This document shows positions 19,050 to 30,569 of a stretch of 48,936 nt of DNA, piece by piece. The stretch comes from Pseudopyrenochaeta lycopersici (Eukaryota; Ascomycota; Dothideomycetes; Pleosporales; Pseudopyrenochaetaceae), in NCBI GenBank assembly GCA_003313425.1, contig NHZP01000118.1:1-48936 (forward strand). Reading direction: 5' to 3'. The position numbers were made by a program, and so were the translations under genes. The first letter of the stretch is position 1; each line of letters opens with the position of its first letter. Below the pieces are notes generated by a model. That model was given only the letters and a program-made list of their open reading frames with translations, made no database searches and was not told the DNA's origin.

Positions 19050-19450
19050 CCCTAACCCTAACCCTTACCCTCTCCCTTACCCTCTCCCTTACCCTCTCCC
19101 TTACCCTCTCCCTTACCCTCTCCCTTACCCTCTCCCTTACCCTCTCCCTTACCCTCTCCCTTACCCTCTCTCTTACCCTCACCCTAACCCTTACCCTTAC
19201 CCTCTCCCTTACCCCTTACCCTCTCCCTTACCCTCTCCCTTACCCTCACCCTAACCCTTACCCTTACCCTCTCCCTTACCCTCACCCTAACCCTTACCCT
19301 AACCCTAACCCTCTCCCTCACCCTTACCCTCTCCCTTACCCTCTCCCTCACCCTCACCCTCACCCTCACTCTCACCCTCTCCCTTACCCTCTCTCTTACC
19401 CTCTCTCTTACTCTCTCTCTTACCCTCCCTCTTCCCTTTACCCCCTTCCT
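19050..19450. repeat. Degenerate internal telomere repeat
   Basis: Two perfect CCCTAA copies follow U12, then CCCTTA and CCCTCT variants alternate for about 400 bp. The + strand contains only C, T and A. This looks like the chromosome end to which the twelve-unit array was added. Long ORFs here (Thr/Leu/Ser repeats) are artefacts of the repeat. Confidence 0.9.
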
Positions 19451-20229
19451 AACTCTCCTCTCTTCTTACTCTCTCTTTACCTTTTTACTCTCCTCCTCTA
19501 CTCTACCCTCCTTCTCTTTCTCTACCTCTCTTTCTAACCCTTTTTTCTTTCTCTACAACTACTTTAAACCTTTCTAACTCTCCTCTTCTCCTCTTCTTCC
19601 TCTACTTAACTAACCCTTTTACCTTTTTTAACTCTTCCTCTCTTCTTCCTCTTACTCTACTTAAACTTCTCTCTCTTTTTTCTTTTTAACTAACTCTTCT
19701 TACTACTCTTTTAACCTTACTTAACCCTACTCTCTTTCTTTTCTACTACTTTCTCTCCTTTTCTTACTTTCCTCTTTTTCTTTACCCCTCTTACTTTACT
19801 CTACTCTCTCTTACTCTTAACTTTCCTCTTTTTTTTTTACCCTTTCCTTCTTCCCTCCCCTACCCCTTTTTCTTCCTTACCCTTTTCCTTCCTTTTACTC
19901 TTACCCTTTCCCCCTTTTAACTCTTAACTTTTCCTTTACTTTAAACTCCCCCTCCCTCTTCTACTTTTAACTTCTAACCTCTACTCTAACTTTCCCTTCT
20001 TCTCCCCTTTTCCTTACTTTCTTCTCTTTTCTTTACTTTCTTCTCCTCTTTTCCTTACTTTCTTCTCTACTTCTTTTCTTACTAACCTTTTCTCTCTCCT
20101 CTAACTCTTCCTTTACCTCTACTTACTACTCTCATCCTTTACTTTTTTCTACTCTTCTCTTTACCCTCCTCTCTACATTTTTTTACTCTTTTCTTTACTC
20201 TAACTCTAACTCTAACTCTTACTCTTCTT

Positions 20230-20261
<32 letters not shown>

Positions 20262-22020
20262 CCTTTCTTCCTTACTACTCTTACTCTCTCTTTACTTTCC
20301 TACTTCCTAACCCTACTCCTTTTCTTTTCTTCTACTCTTCCTTCTAACCTCTTTCTTTCTCTACTCCTACTCTTAACCCTTCTTACTAAACTAACTCTCT
20401 TCTTTTTTTTTTCCCTCGTTTTTACTCTTCTACAACTCTTTCTTTTTTCTTTCTTCTTTAACTTTCTTCTACTTTTACTCTTTACTCTTATAACTCTACT
20501 CTACTTTTTCTTTTCTCCTTTCTCTTTTTTTCTTCTACTCTACTTACACCTTTACCTCTTTTTCTTTCTTAACTAACTCTTCTTACTACTCCTTCTAACA
20601 ACTCTTAACTCTACTCTACTACTTTCTACTTTCTCTTACTACTCTAAAACTCTCTCTCCGTTTTTTCCTTTACTTTTCTTTCTTTCTCTAAACTCTCTAC
20701 TTTACTTTACTCCTCTTTTCTCTAAACTTTACTCTTTCTCTTCTCTCTACCTTTCTCTCTACTTTTCTCTCCTCCTCTTTTCTCCCCTCCTCTTTTCCCC
20801 CCTCCTCTTTTCTCCCTTCCTCTTTTCTCTCTTCCTCTTTTCTCCCTTCCTCTTTCCTCTCTTCCTCTTTTCTCCCTTCCTCTTTTCTCTCCTCCTCTTT
20901 TCTCCTCTCCTCTTTTCTCTCCTCCTCTTTTCTTCCCCTCTTTTCTTCCCCTCTCTTTTCTTCCTTCTACTTCTACCCTTCCTCTCCTTAAACTCTTAAC
21001 CTTTTCTTTACTTTAAACTCTACCTCCTTACTTCTACTTTTACTCTCTCTCCTTAACTCTTACCCTCCCTCTGTCTCCTTAACTCTTACTCTCCCTCTCT
21101 CTCCCTAACCTTTACCCTCCTTCTCTCCTTTTCTTTTCTTTACTTCTTCTTTACTCTCTCTTCATTTCTCTTTCTTACTCTTACTTTTCTTTTTTTTTCT
21201 TTTTCCTTCTCTTATAACTTACTCCCTTTTTCTTCTCCTTTTACTAACCCTCTCTCTCTTTACTCCTTTTACTTCTTTACCTTTTTACTACTTTACCTTT
21301 TTACTCCTTTACCTTTTTACTACTTTACCTTTTTACTCCTCTTCTTACACTTACTCTTTCTCTTCCACCCTAAAACTTAACTCTACGCTACTAACTTTTC
21401 TTCTTTACTTTACTAACTCTTTTCTCCTTTTTCTCTTCTTTTCTTTTCGCCCTTCCCTCTTCTTTTCTTTTCTCTCTTCTCTCTTCTCTTCGTTTCTTAT
21501 GTCTTTTAATCTCTTATCCTCCTTATTTTTTACTACTCTTATAACTTTACTCTCTTTTAACTCTCTACCTCTTCTTTACTCTACTTACACCTACTCTTAA
21601 TACTCTTTTTCTCTCTACTAACCTCTTATTTTAAACTTCCTCAACTTTCTCTTCTTCTACTCTTACTTTTTAAAAATTCTCTTTTCTTCTATTACTCCTC
21701 TTTTTCTCTTCTCTTCTCTTTATACTTTCTTATACTTCTATACTCTCTACTACTACTTTCTTCTACTTTCCTATACCTTTCTAACCTTTACTTATAACTT
21801 TAACTTTTTTTTTTATATTTACTTACTTTTCCTTATCTCTTTTTACTTTTACTTATTATTTAATATCTCTTTTTACTTTTCCTTACTATTAAATATCTCT
21901 TTTTACTTCTACTAACTTCTTAAAAACTCTTTTTATATTTCTATACTTTTTAAAATATCCTTAACTTATACCTATTAAAAAACACTCTTTTTACTCTTAC
22001 TAACTTTCTACTTTCTTCTC
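19451..22020. repeat. G-depleted pyrimidine-rich tract, decayed telomere-like sequence
   Basis: About 2.6 kb in which G is nearly absent from the + strand; only a handful are seen (for example near 20415, 20660, 21072, 21385 and 21448). Motifs such as CCTTTA, CTCTAA and TTACTC look like CCCTAA with C-to-T changes and slippage. It contains a (CTT)n run near 20226-20259 and a CTCCTCTTTT repeat at about 20765-20950. No gene is supported. Confidence 0.8.
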
Positions 22021-22352
22021 CTGTACTATGCCGTTTCCCCTTATAATACCTTATCACGACTTACCGCCTACCTCCCCTTCTCTTACCCTCGGATACCTTA
22101 TCACGGTTCTACCCACCTATCTTTGGGGGCTCCTTTACGCGCAACTGGGGCTGCTCTGCGGTAAATTTAATGTTAACATCCTCTTTACTCTTAAACGGCT
22201 TTATTAATCTAAACACCCCCTATACTATTACACGGGGTATTACCCCTCTCTTTCTCTCTTCTACTGCTTGTAACCCAAACCTAAATTTAATCCTGCTTAC
22301 CCTAACCCTGTTATCCTCTATATTTACTCTACTTTGCTAATAACCTTGTAAT
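22021..22352. other. Boundary segment before TLH1
   Basis: Base composition becomes balanced again. It contains CCTAACCCTGTTATCC near 22300, a possible telomere-like remnant. No gene is seen. Confidence 0.4.
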
Positions 22353-23173
22353 CTAACAAAATTCTCCTACCAAATTGTTACTCTTAACTGTCTCTAATGC
22401 TCGCTTCTTTCCTAAATACTCAATAACTGTCCGCCCTGGCCCTCTACCGTCAATCCCAAATCCCTCTAATTGTTGAACCCACCGCCCTGCTACCTCGCTG
22501 AATCCTAAACATATCCCTAAAAACCCACCCGTTAACACCCCTTGGTATTGACAAACCCCTTCTTGCGATGCCCGATGTCTGCCACGTCCATCTGCCTCCT
22601 ACGCGTTGCATATCTCCTGCGGTGCCCCACACTTCCAACACCCTGCGTACATGTCGTACTTAATCTGTGCGTCTAACGCCTTGATCTTCTCCTTAACCTC
22701 TCGGCTTTCGACCCGCTAACACTGCCGTACGTCGTGCCCGCTGTTCTTGCTATCCCTGGCCCCCTCGCATATCCCGCACCGCTTCGCCCACCACGCTAAT
22801 TGTTGCCGCAACCACTCCACCTCTGTAAACTCTTGCTGTCGATTCTGCATCAACGTCTGCCGCGGGCCTTGTCGCTCACGCTCTTGCTGCGTAAATACTC
22901 GCTGTATTTCTTCTCCTTCGCATCTAACTATGTCCGTCTCTTCCTCGCTTTCCTCTTTATCTGTCTTCTCTTCTACTCCCCTGCAAACGTCACATCTCTC
23001 CTCTCCCTCTTCGCACCCTATCCGCTCTGTCTTTCGCCTATCCAAATATCCGTCCAACACCACCCGCCTACATCGTGCTGTCCCGCCCTCTCCTTCTGTA
23101 TATAATTGGACTAACGCCTGCTCTGCCTCGCTCTGCTGGCTGTCTGCCGCTCGTTGATCGCCTTCCTGTGCGA
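22353..23173 (-). pseudogene. TLH1 3' part: C-terminus of telomere-linked RecQ helicase
   Basis: Leftward frames give the Cys-rich C-terminal region of the helicase family: YLDRR, ERCDVC and CGIC (about 23050-22770), then WKCG and a tail containing CQYQGVLTGG and RWVQQLEGFGIDG down to a stop at 22353. The corresponding segment of TLH3 has YLDRQ, CDRCGEG and GCVICW in the same order. In-frame stops (for example after the EIC motif near 22610) show the gene is dead. The frame is cut at 23173 by the hAT element and continues at 26181. Confidence 0.75.
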
Positions 23174-23359
23174 CAGACTTCTCAACAGTCAAACAGTCAG
23201 TCTGGGAGGCCCATAGCCTGTTTGACTGCATCTTTCGACCCGATTGGACTGATTGGACTGACTGCCAAGCCTTCTGGCGTGAATCGAGACTGTTTGACTG
23301 TTTGATAACGTAAGCGTTCTTTGGACTGATTGACTGCCTGATTGATTGACTAATTGGCT
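23174..23359. repeat. hAT left subterminal GACTG repeats
   Basis: Many copies of GACTGATTG, GGACTGACTG and TTTGACTG in both orientations lie between the left terminal repeat and the transposase stop codon. Clustered short subterminal motifs of this kind are the usual transposase binding sites of hAT elements. Confidence 0.8.
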
Positions 23360-25807
23360 TTATGTGTACTCAAACTGCTCTAATTGGGCGGCAATTTTGT
23401 TTAACTCATTTTGAGAGAGCTCCGCAGTAGGACGTGTAGTAGTAGAAGGCACTCGTTTGATGCCAATCCTCTTCCAACTCTTAAGGGACTGTAGGGCGGC
23501 ATTCAACTCAGGCTTCATACGCAGCCTCCGGGTGCCAATCAAGTCTCCAAGCTCACTAAAGGTCCTCTCACAGTCGGCGGAGGAAGCTGGGATGGAGTAG
23601 ATGTCAAGCGCAAGCTTAGCTAGAGTAGGAAACTGTTTCTCATGAAGAAGCCAGTACCGTATAGGATTAAGAGAGAGCGGGTCGTCTTCTGCCAAGGGCG
23701 GTTGGCGCTTCCAGACTTCGTACTCGTCGTCAAGTGCCTCCTCCACTTGGCGGAGGGCTGCCTTCATGGAGTTCTCCAGGAAAGTTGATCGACTAGATGA
23801 TGACGATACACGTGGCTTTTTGGCCGGACGTTGATCGCTAGGTGAGCTTCTGCCCGCCTCAACAGCTAGCTTCTCCTTGTACGACCGGTAGAGCTTTATG
23901 AAGCCCTTATTGTTATTTGGCAGCCAGTCTTTGTTATGATGAGGGCCATCCTTCTCCTCATCGTAATTATCTGGCACTCCCCATAGAGCTTCTAGGTGGA
24001 GCTTGTAGTGAGGATGAAGAATCGTTGCAGTATAGTAGATCGGCGAGTCGTCAAACTTACGGTAGTACTCCGAGAGTTTCGCGTGCGCTAGGTTGACGTT
24101 AATCTTCAAATGATCCTCTGGAGCATCAGGGTGGTTGTAATCCACCTGTGAGAGCCGATCTTTCTGCTCTTCAAGCTCGTCAAGAAGCCACTCAAATGTA
24201 ATAACTACTTCCCAGATAGCTCCATGGCGGCCGACGTTACCTCTACCTTCAAGAAGCTTCGTAGCTTCTAAAAAGGGCGCTAGAAGCCTAATATACTCAT
24301 TTATTGTCGCCCAATCCTTGGCCGTCAATCCTCCTTCTTGAATATATATCCTAGGCTCAGCCCTCCGAGATTGAGTATTCCGGCGTTGAGAGGCTGACTC
24401 AACTCTAATTTCTTCCATCTTGATGTGTGTATAGTCGTCAATCGGGCCGTGTAGTAGGGCAGCTCTCTGCATGGCTAGGAAGTAAGAGTTCCAGCGAGTC
24501 CTTACTGGGCGGATAAGCTCGTATATCTCCGTCGACTTGTTAAGACGCTTGGCCTCTTCAACTTGTAGTCTCTCGAATAACTCTCGTGTTTGTGCGGTGC
24601 AGATAGACGCGATAATATCAAAAAGAACGCCGATAGGACCGTACTTACGCCACTCATCGAGAAACGCTTCTTCTTCCTGTATATTTAAGTCCTCGTTCTC
24701 AAAAGCTTCCCTATCCTTGCCCCAGATAACTAGCTGGGCGCTTAGGTTGAGAATATGGCATGTACAACGTAGTCGTCGGTGGGGAGCCCAGAAGTTGTAC
24801 ATGTCAGCCAGGGCCTCAATAGCAGTATCGTTATTCGTGGCGTTATCAAGTACAAAGTAGCCAAGTCTTGTTTCGTCAATCTCAAAAATCTGGAGAATCT
24901 CACTCACCACATGGGCGATATTCTCGCCACTGTGGCAGCCATGGAGTTGAGGTAATCCAAGTACGTAGTCTTCGACTTCGCCCTGCTCGTTCAGATGGTG
25001 TACGCAGATTCCTGTGAGGGCGCGTTTGCCACCGTAGGTAGTCCAGTTGTCAAAGGATATGTGGATAAGCGATCGAGCCTTCTTTAGGTGTTGTATGACT
25101 GCAGGAATCATGGCGTGGTATTCGGCGAGGATGTAGGCGCGGAGAGAGTTGGCACTCCGCCAAACTGACTGCTCTGCAAGCGGATTTGCAGCAGCAATCA
25201 TCTGGCGGAAAGACGGAGTCTCAATTACTCGAAGGGCTTGATGATCGGCCACTACCCAGTCGAGGAGGGCTTGCCGGAACTTCTTCTGCGAGAAACCGGA
25301 CGCCAGCTCATTCGCCACCTCTTGCGACACCTCAACGCCCCGGAATTGTAACTGATGGACGATCGAGCTTGTATTTGGCGGCAAGCCGAAGTTTATCTTG
25401 CCATCTCTATTGTAACCATGGCCTGGGGTGTTGGCTGAGAGGTGTGTACCGGCAGAGGAAGTTGACGTGTGTACATCATATTCGCCACCCCTCATTTTAT
25501 GAGTATGACAGTATTTACAGAGCCACCACCTTTTCTGCCTATGGCGATGCCATAGAGGCCAGCCGTAATTATATATCCAGCTCGGATTGCCCTTTGTATG
25601 CTCCTTGTCCCTTATTTGTAGGTGTGGCACGCGTTTCCAGTCGATGTCGTCATACTGAGCCTTCCGATCGTCGCTATCTACGAGTGTAGCATTGCCATCT
25701 GGCGCGTCATCGGGATCGAGAGCAATAGAGAGCGTGATTGGGGGTGGATTTCGGCAGTTTTCGCGTGCGACACGTTGTTCGAAGGCCTTCTCGGCGTTCC
25801 GGTTCAT
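23360..25807 (-). CDS. hAT family transposase, 815 aa
   Basis: Single exon with an ATG at 25807. It cuts and pastes the surrounding element in the nucleus. The N-terminal region (residues about 85-150) has a BED-type zinc finger with CKYC and later paired His (GTHLSANTPGH). The RNase H-like catalytic core shows the first Asp in ISFDNWT, the second in FVLDNATNND, and the hAT-specific CTCHILNL motif. VRTRWNS follows. The C-terminal dimerisation domain has SIPASSADCERTFS, LIGTRRLRM and LQSLKSW. Length is typical of fungal hAT transposases and there are no stops, so it may be active. GC content is higher than that of the surrounding G-poor tracts. Confidence 0.93.
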   Translation of the reverse strand: MNRNAEKAFEQRVARENCRNPPPITLSIALDPDDAPDGNATLVDSDDRKAQYDDIDWKRVPHLQIRDKEHTKGNPSWIYNYGWPLWHRHRQKRWWLCKYCHTHKMRGGEYDVHTSTSSAGTHLSANTPGHGYNRDGKINFGLPPNTSSIVHQLQFRGVEVSQEVANELASGFSQKKFRQALLDWVVADHQALRVIETPSFRQMIAAANPLAEQSVWRSANSLRAYILAEYHAMIPAVIQHLKKARSLIHISFDNWTTYGGKRALTGICVHHLNEQGEVEDYVLGLPQLHGCHSGENIAHVVSEILQIFEIDETRLGYFVLDNATNNDTAIEALADMYNFWAPHRRLRCTCHILNLSAQLVIWGKDREAFENEDLNIQEEEAFLDEWRKYGPIGVLFDIIASICTAQTRELFERLQVEEAKRLNKSTEIYELIRPVRTRWNSYFLAMQRAALLHGPIDDYTHIKMEEIRVESASQRRNTQSRRAEPRIYIQEGGLTAKDWATINEYIRLLAPFLEATKLLEGRGNVGRHGAIWEVVITFEWLLDELEEQKDRLSQVDYNHPDAPEDHLKINVNLAHAKLSEYYRKFDDSPIYYTATILHPHYKLHLEALWGVPDNYDEEKDGPHHNKDWLPNNNKGFIKLYRSYKEKLAVEAGRSSPSDQRPAKKPRVSSSSSRSTFLENSMKAALRQVEEALDDEYEVWKRQPPLAEDDPLSLNPIRYWLLHEKQFPTLAKLALDIYSIPASSADCERTFSELGDLIGTRRLRMKPELNAALQSLKSWKRIGIKRVPSTTTRPTAELSQNELNKIAAQLEQFEYT

Positions 25808-26035
25808 GCTATAGGGCGGCGTAACGGTAGGAGAGCGCGTGGAGTGGAGTATGTAGGTGTTAATGGCCGACGCGATGTCGTCGGAGTTCAGATGGCTCGT
25901 GTAATTGACCTAATTAAGTAAAGTGTGACCAGTTTGTTTACTTTACAAACCTCAACACCAAGAAACTATCACCAGATTGGCTGGGAGCGTCAACGCCCAC
26001 CCCATCAACTTCAGCACCCGCCACCCCTAGGAACT

Positions 26036-26180
26036 AGTCTTAGTCAATCAAACAGTCAGTCTAAAGGTTCTGGGACTGACTGACTGGCTAAATGGAGCCC
26101 CTCAGACTGATTGACTGATTGCTTACTTAATCAATCAGTCAATCAGTCCGACTGACACGGACTGATTGTTGAGAACTCTG
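26036..26180. repeat. hAT right subterminal GACTG repeats
   Basis: Dense GACTGATTGACTG-type motifs, including AATCAATCAGTCAATCAGTCC, precede the right terminal repeat. They mirror the left subterminal region. The interval 25808-26035 is the 5' leader of the transposase gene and holds no other feature. Confidence 0.8.
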
Positions 26181-29100
26181 CTGTGCGATAATGACTGCCT
26201 CGCTTCGCTATCCATCTCGCCCTGCCTTGCCGCTCTCTTGTGCGTAATCTAACACCGAAAACGGCCAATTAATATGAATAATGCACCGAATGTCGGGTAT
26301 GTCAACCCCTATGCCTAACGCGCTCGTTGCCACAATCACTTGCTGCTTCCCTGCTATAAAATCTTCTAACATGCTTGCCTTGCCTATCGCGTCGTGAAAA
26401 TACGCGTGACATCCTAACTTCTTTGCTAACTCTTTGACCTTTGGCACTGAATTACCGTATATCACAATCTTGCCTGTCTTGTACTTCTTTAACTTCTGCC
26501 GCACCATATCCAACACCATTGCCTCTACCTTATTCTTCTTTACCGCCTTGCCTACCTTGATTACTCGATACGCTACGTTCGTCCTCGCCGTATCTGCTTG
26601 GAACACCTTAACCTGATCCCGCACAAAATGCATCCGTCGAAACAACTCGTCCTCCTCGCTTGGCGGCAATGTCGCTGTCAACAACACCATCTGTGTCTCG
26701 GCTGCTGCCAACCTGCCTAATTGCTGCATCTGCTTACGGAACGTGTATCGCTAATTTAACACAATGTGACACTCGTCGATCACAATCCAGTCTAATTGTC
26801 GTGTTGCTCGCAACTGGTTCAAAAACGTCGCGAATTCCTCTCTAATGGCTGACTCGGGCGTTACTAATACCACCGCGGCTGCATCAGGCGGACGGCGACT
26901 CTCCCACTCGGCACATGATATCCCTAACGTCTTGCACCGCCGCTTCATGTCTCCTCGCAACGCAATTAACGGGACCACGACGACCGTCGTGCCGCCCTGC
27001 TCTGCCCACGCCGGCAACATAAACAATATGCTCTTGCCTGCCCCTGTTGGCATCACGGCTACCACGGGACTCTCGCCGGCCATAATCGCCTTAATGGCTA
27101 CTTTCTGCACGCCCTGGAACTTAGCCGTGTTGCCCATTATCCGCTGCAATTGCGCTGTCGTGTTCATCTTCCTTAACCGGCCCTATTGATCGATCTTCGC
27201 CTCGTTGGCCTCGTTTTCGAACGGTGCCCTCTTCTGCTTCTTGCACCCATCCTCCTCCTTAACCCCCGCTTGAAACCCTAAAAATTAATGCTAATTAGTG
27301 CTCGAATTGCGGAACAACTGCCTTTGGTTGGCTGTCACCCCTGCCTGCTCTATAATCCCACGTGCGTATATTAACCCTGTAATATACGCTGTATGCCTGG
27401 CTTGCTCGTCTGCAATGGCGGCCCCAATGTTCTCCTCGTTCTACTCTTTATTCTTATCCCCTTCGTCTGTCCTAAACGCCGTGGATCCGCGCAAAAATCT
27501 CTGACTAATACTAATTATAATTTCGCGGTATGCCGTAATCGTCAACTCCTGCCCTAATCCTACCCTACTCTCGCGCTTCAATGCTTCCTGCAACCTGTCG
27601 CCTGTCCACTTACGTCCGCTTGGGTCGGCCGCCCACATGTGCGACGAAATCGCCTCCTTTTCCTACACTATTGCCTCCAACCGCTGCTGGAACGGCAATA
27701 CTAACTACATATACCACACGAACAACTCGCCTACTTCGCGCGGCAAATATCGATAGATGATCTTAACATTACCGCTGACGCTATATCCCTTGTGGTACCT
27801 TGTTATAAACGCTACTATACCGTCTTCGATAAATATATTCTGATAGCCCCCTTTTACTGTGTTGCTGTACCAGATGCTTAAAATCTCCGGACCTCTCGCT
27901 GGCTGTCCGCCTGCCATGTGCGTCAACACGATTAACTTCTCTCGAAACTTGATAACCCGATCTATGTACTGCTCTACTTCTTTTCTATTAATTCCAGAAC
28001 GGGTTCTTAGCTTTATGAACCTGTCTCTAACCGTGGCTTCTTGACCTACCCGCTTAAATAACTACTTTTCTCTATCTACGGGCATGCGGGTCTGATAGTC
28101 TTTTAAAAAATTCCACCTAGGCTGCTTGTTGGTCGGGTTGTCGCGCAAACCCTCCTACGGGATACTGGGCACTGGTTCCGCGGCCTTGCTGTTGCCAAAC
28201 AACAACTCCTCTATTAACAACCGCCGGCTCTCGACCGCTAAACCGTGCACCATACTGCGGAACTGCGCCATGTTGAAATGCAACCCCTTGTACAACAACT
28301 CATCTTGCCCCGTCTATTCGACGTGGCCTCGCGACGTGGTGTTGTAATGAATCTTTAACCCGTATGTCCGCAAATCTAACATCCACTGCATCGGCCCGTG
28401 GCTGCCTCGTACTATGAACTTGTCTATTATCTCCTGCACGAACTGTAAATAACCTTTGCGCCGGCGTCGTGGCCGGCTGCTACCGTCGTCGCTCTCGTAT
28501 GCGCTGTCGCTGTCAAACTCGTCCTCCTTAAACGGCTCCGACAACTCCAATGCTTGCTGCACTACTATGAATCGGGCCACCTTGATGACCGCGGACAAAA
28601 TGGGCGGGTACTGCTCGGGGCCTTTCTAACTATCCTCCTTCACACCTAATACTGCTAATACACATACTAACGGGTTGTCGTACTCCTTGCGGGTGATAGA
28701 TTAGTTTAATAACGTAATACAAAACTCTAAACACGCTTTCTGGATCTTCGACAACCTCTTGGGCTTGTTAATGCACTTGGCATGGCATGCTTGATCCTGC
28801 TCTTCGTCCGCTTCTATCTCTTCTATCGCCTTGTCTATCTCATCTGGCATCTCCTCGTCTATATCTTCGTCCACATCCTCGTCCACATCCTCGTCCACAT
28901 CCTTGTCTATCCCCTCTTCCGCCTCTTCTGCCTCTACACCCCCCTCTGCTTCTTTAACTAATGCCTCCTATGCCTCCCGCTGCCGGCGCGTAAATTGGTA
29001 CTTGGGGCTTTTCTATGTATGCTCTTTCTGTGTCCGCGCAAAAAACATTAACATCTGCTTCTACGGCCGTGCGTGCTCTATGATCGCCTTCTTATCCATG

Positions 29101-30020
29101 TACGGCTGCAATAGCTGGAACCGCGTCTGGTGCTTCTCCGTCCGAATTGCCTCTAACCGCATAAACACACCAATCCGCTTAATTACGGATGCCTGGCTGA
29201 ACCGCGCCAACCTATCCATGGCTGCCCAAATCGCTGCCTTGACGGGCTCTAGCTCCTTGTCCTTCTTGGGGTAGGGTTCGGCATTTAGCTCTTCGGTGCA
29301 TGCTAATAAATTGAGCCTCTCTATACCTACTAAATATGGCAGCCACTGCGTCCGCTCCAACCACAGATTTACCTTATCCCTCTTACCCTCCTGGATGGTG
29401 TTTTGTGCCCGCTTCTCGACGTTGGCCCACGTCCTGGCCATCTCCTCGCCTACCTGGGCCCACGCTGCCTCGCCGTCAACGGGAACGGGTTCTGGGCTGT
29501 CTTCCTGGCCCTGGGCTGGTTCTCGCACTTCGAAATACTGCGAACCCTGACCTTGCACTAATAACTGCTGGCAATAAACTGCCCTGTAACCCTCTTTGCT
29601 GCGTGTCTGTATTGTCTTCTTCGCCAATCGACTCGGACGACCTCCTTTCCCTGCTACTGACCAAGTATGGGCCCTTTGCTAATGCTTCCTCATGGTCTCT
29701 GCGCTTCGAAACACGCGGCGGCAACAGCTGGAGTCTACATTATACACTAACCCGTCTGGGTACACTGGTAACTGGCGAATGGGCTGAATAACTTTACTGG
29801 GCACCTCTACTTCGCCGGCATACTGGATCAAACTGGCCTAACGGCTAACCTCTTCCTCTACTAACTCGGCCTGCTTACGACTGACCTGGTGGACACGCTG
29901 CAAATGACTCTTGATCTGGCTGGGTAAAACCCTATATCTGCACTCCTTACAAATGGCTAACGAATACTCCACCAAATGCTTAAAATACTGGCCTGCTATG
30001 CTTCTCTCTGCTATTCTCGC
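26181..30020 (-). pseudogene. TLH1 main part: zinc finger, recombinase-like domain and RecQ helicase, decayed
   Basis: Reading leftwards from 30020: an OrsD-like N-terminus with CKECRYRVLPSQIKSHL and a second finger ending HTWS; a FEVR strand block; a central domain with GQPARGPE (about 27880), KWTGDRLQEAL, YREIIISIS (about 27520), QARHT and IYAR (about 27380); then a RecQ ATPase with MPTGAGKS (about 27050), DECHIVLN (26751), LTATLPP (about 26680), ATSALGIGVDIP and ESGKAGRDG. Stops interrupt it repeatedly, for example TAA right after DECHIVLN and TAG at 26208-26210 right after motif VI. Such helicases are the standard subtelomeric genes of fungi. This copy cannot make a full protein. Confidence 0.8.
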
Positions 30021-30295
30021 TGTATTTAAACTGCACTGGTGGGATTAAATTAAAATGGATGACAGCAACGGGTTACTAGCTGCTTGACAGGTGCAAAACA
30101 ATTGCGTGCTATTAATAATACTTTACTGCGGGTCACATATTACTTGTATTCCTTGTCCCCTATTTTCTGCTGCGTAGCGAGTTACATATTTATTTTTGTG
30201 ATTACTCCTTATTATATCGGAACCTGCTCCGATACTAATCTTCTAGTGTTTGTTGCGCACTAACGGTGTTGCTGCGCACTAATGGCCTCACTAAC

Positions 30296-30331
30296 TTAAC
30301 CCTAACCCTCAACACGCAACCCTAACAACCT
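30296..30331. repeat. Short interstitial telomere-like repeat upstream of TLH1
   Basis: TTAACCCTAACCCT followed by CAACACGCAACCCTAAC. It lies about 270 bp beyond the 5' end of TLH1, a position similar to the tract beyond TLH3. The flanks (30021-30295 and 30332-30569) show no gene. Confidence 0.75.
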
Positions 30332-30569
30332 TAACTACATGGGTTACGGGGATGCAAATTAAACGGAACATAGAACTTGATGCGCTAATTAACATACTTA
30401 AATTTGGGGTATATAAGCCAATGGGAACCTAACTGGAATGTGGTTTAAAGTATACTGGACTCTGGCTACGTGACATAATCTCCCGCAAACCTTAAATATC
30501 TGGTCATTAACAAAAAACTGGAATTAGATCTGATTCCAGTTACCGCCATGGGTTAGCGGTTAGCCAAAC

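Larger units (their letters stand above)
23174..26180 (-). mobile_element. Complete hAT transposon, 3007 bp, inserted in TLH1
   Basis: Terminal inverted repeats are CAGACTTCTCAACAGTCA at the left and, reverse-complemented, CAGAGTTCTCAACAATCAG at the right. An 8-bp target duplication CTGTGCGA flanks it at 23166-23173 and 26181-26188, the size expected of hAT elements. It carries one intact leftward transposase gene. Removing the element and one target copy restores one continuous helicase frame across the site. Structure and intact ORF suggest a recent, possibly autonomous insertion. Confidence 0.95.

Noticed and set aside
19040..19537. 165-aa Leu/Thr/Ser/Pro repeat ORF and its Arg/Val-rich antisense partners
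   Set aside because: Pure translation of degenerate telomere repeat; no codon structure beyond the repeat.
25186..25921. + strand ORFs of 167 and 99 aa over the hAT transposase 5' end
   Set aside because: Antisense to the intact transposase frame; no independent support.
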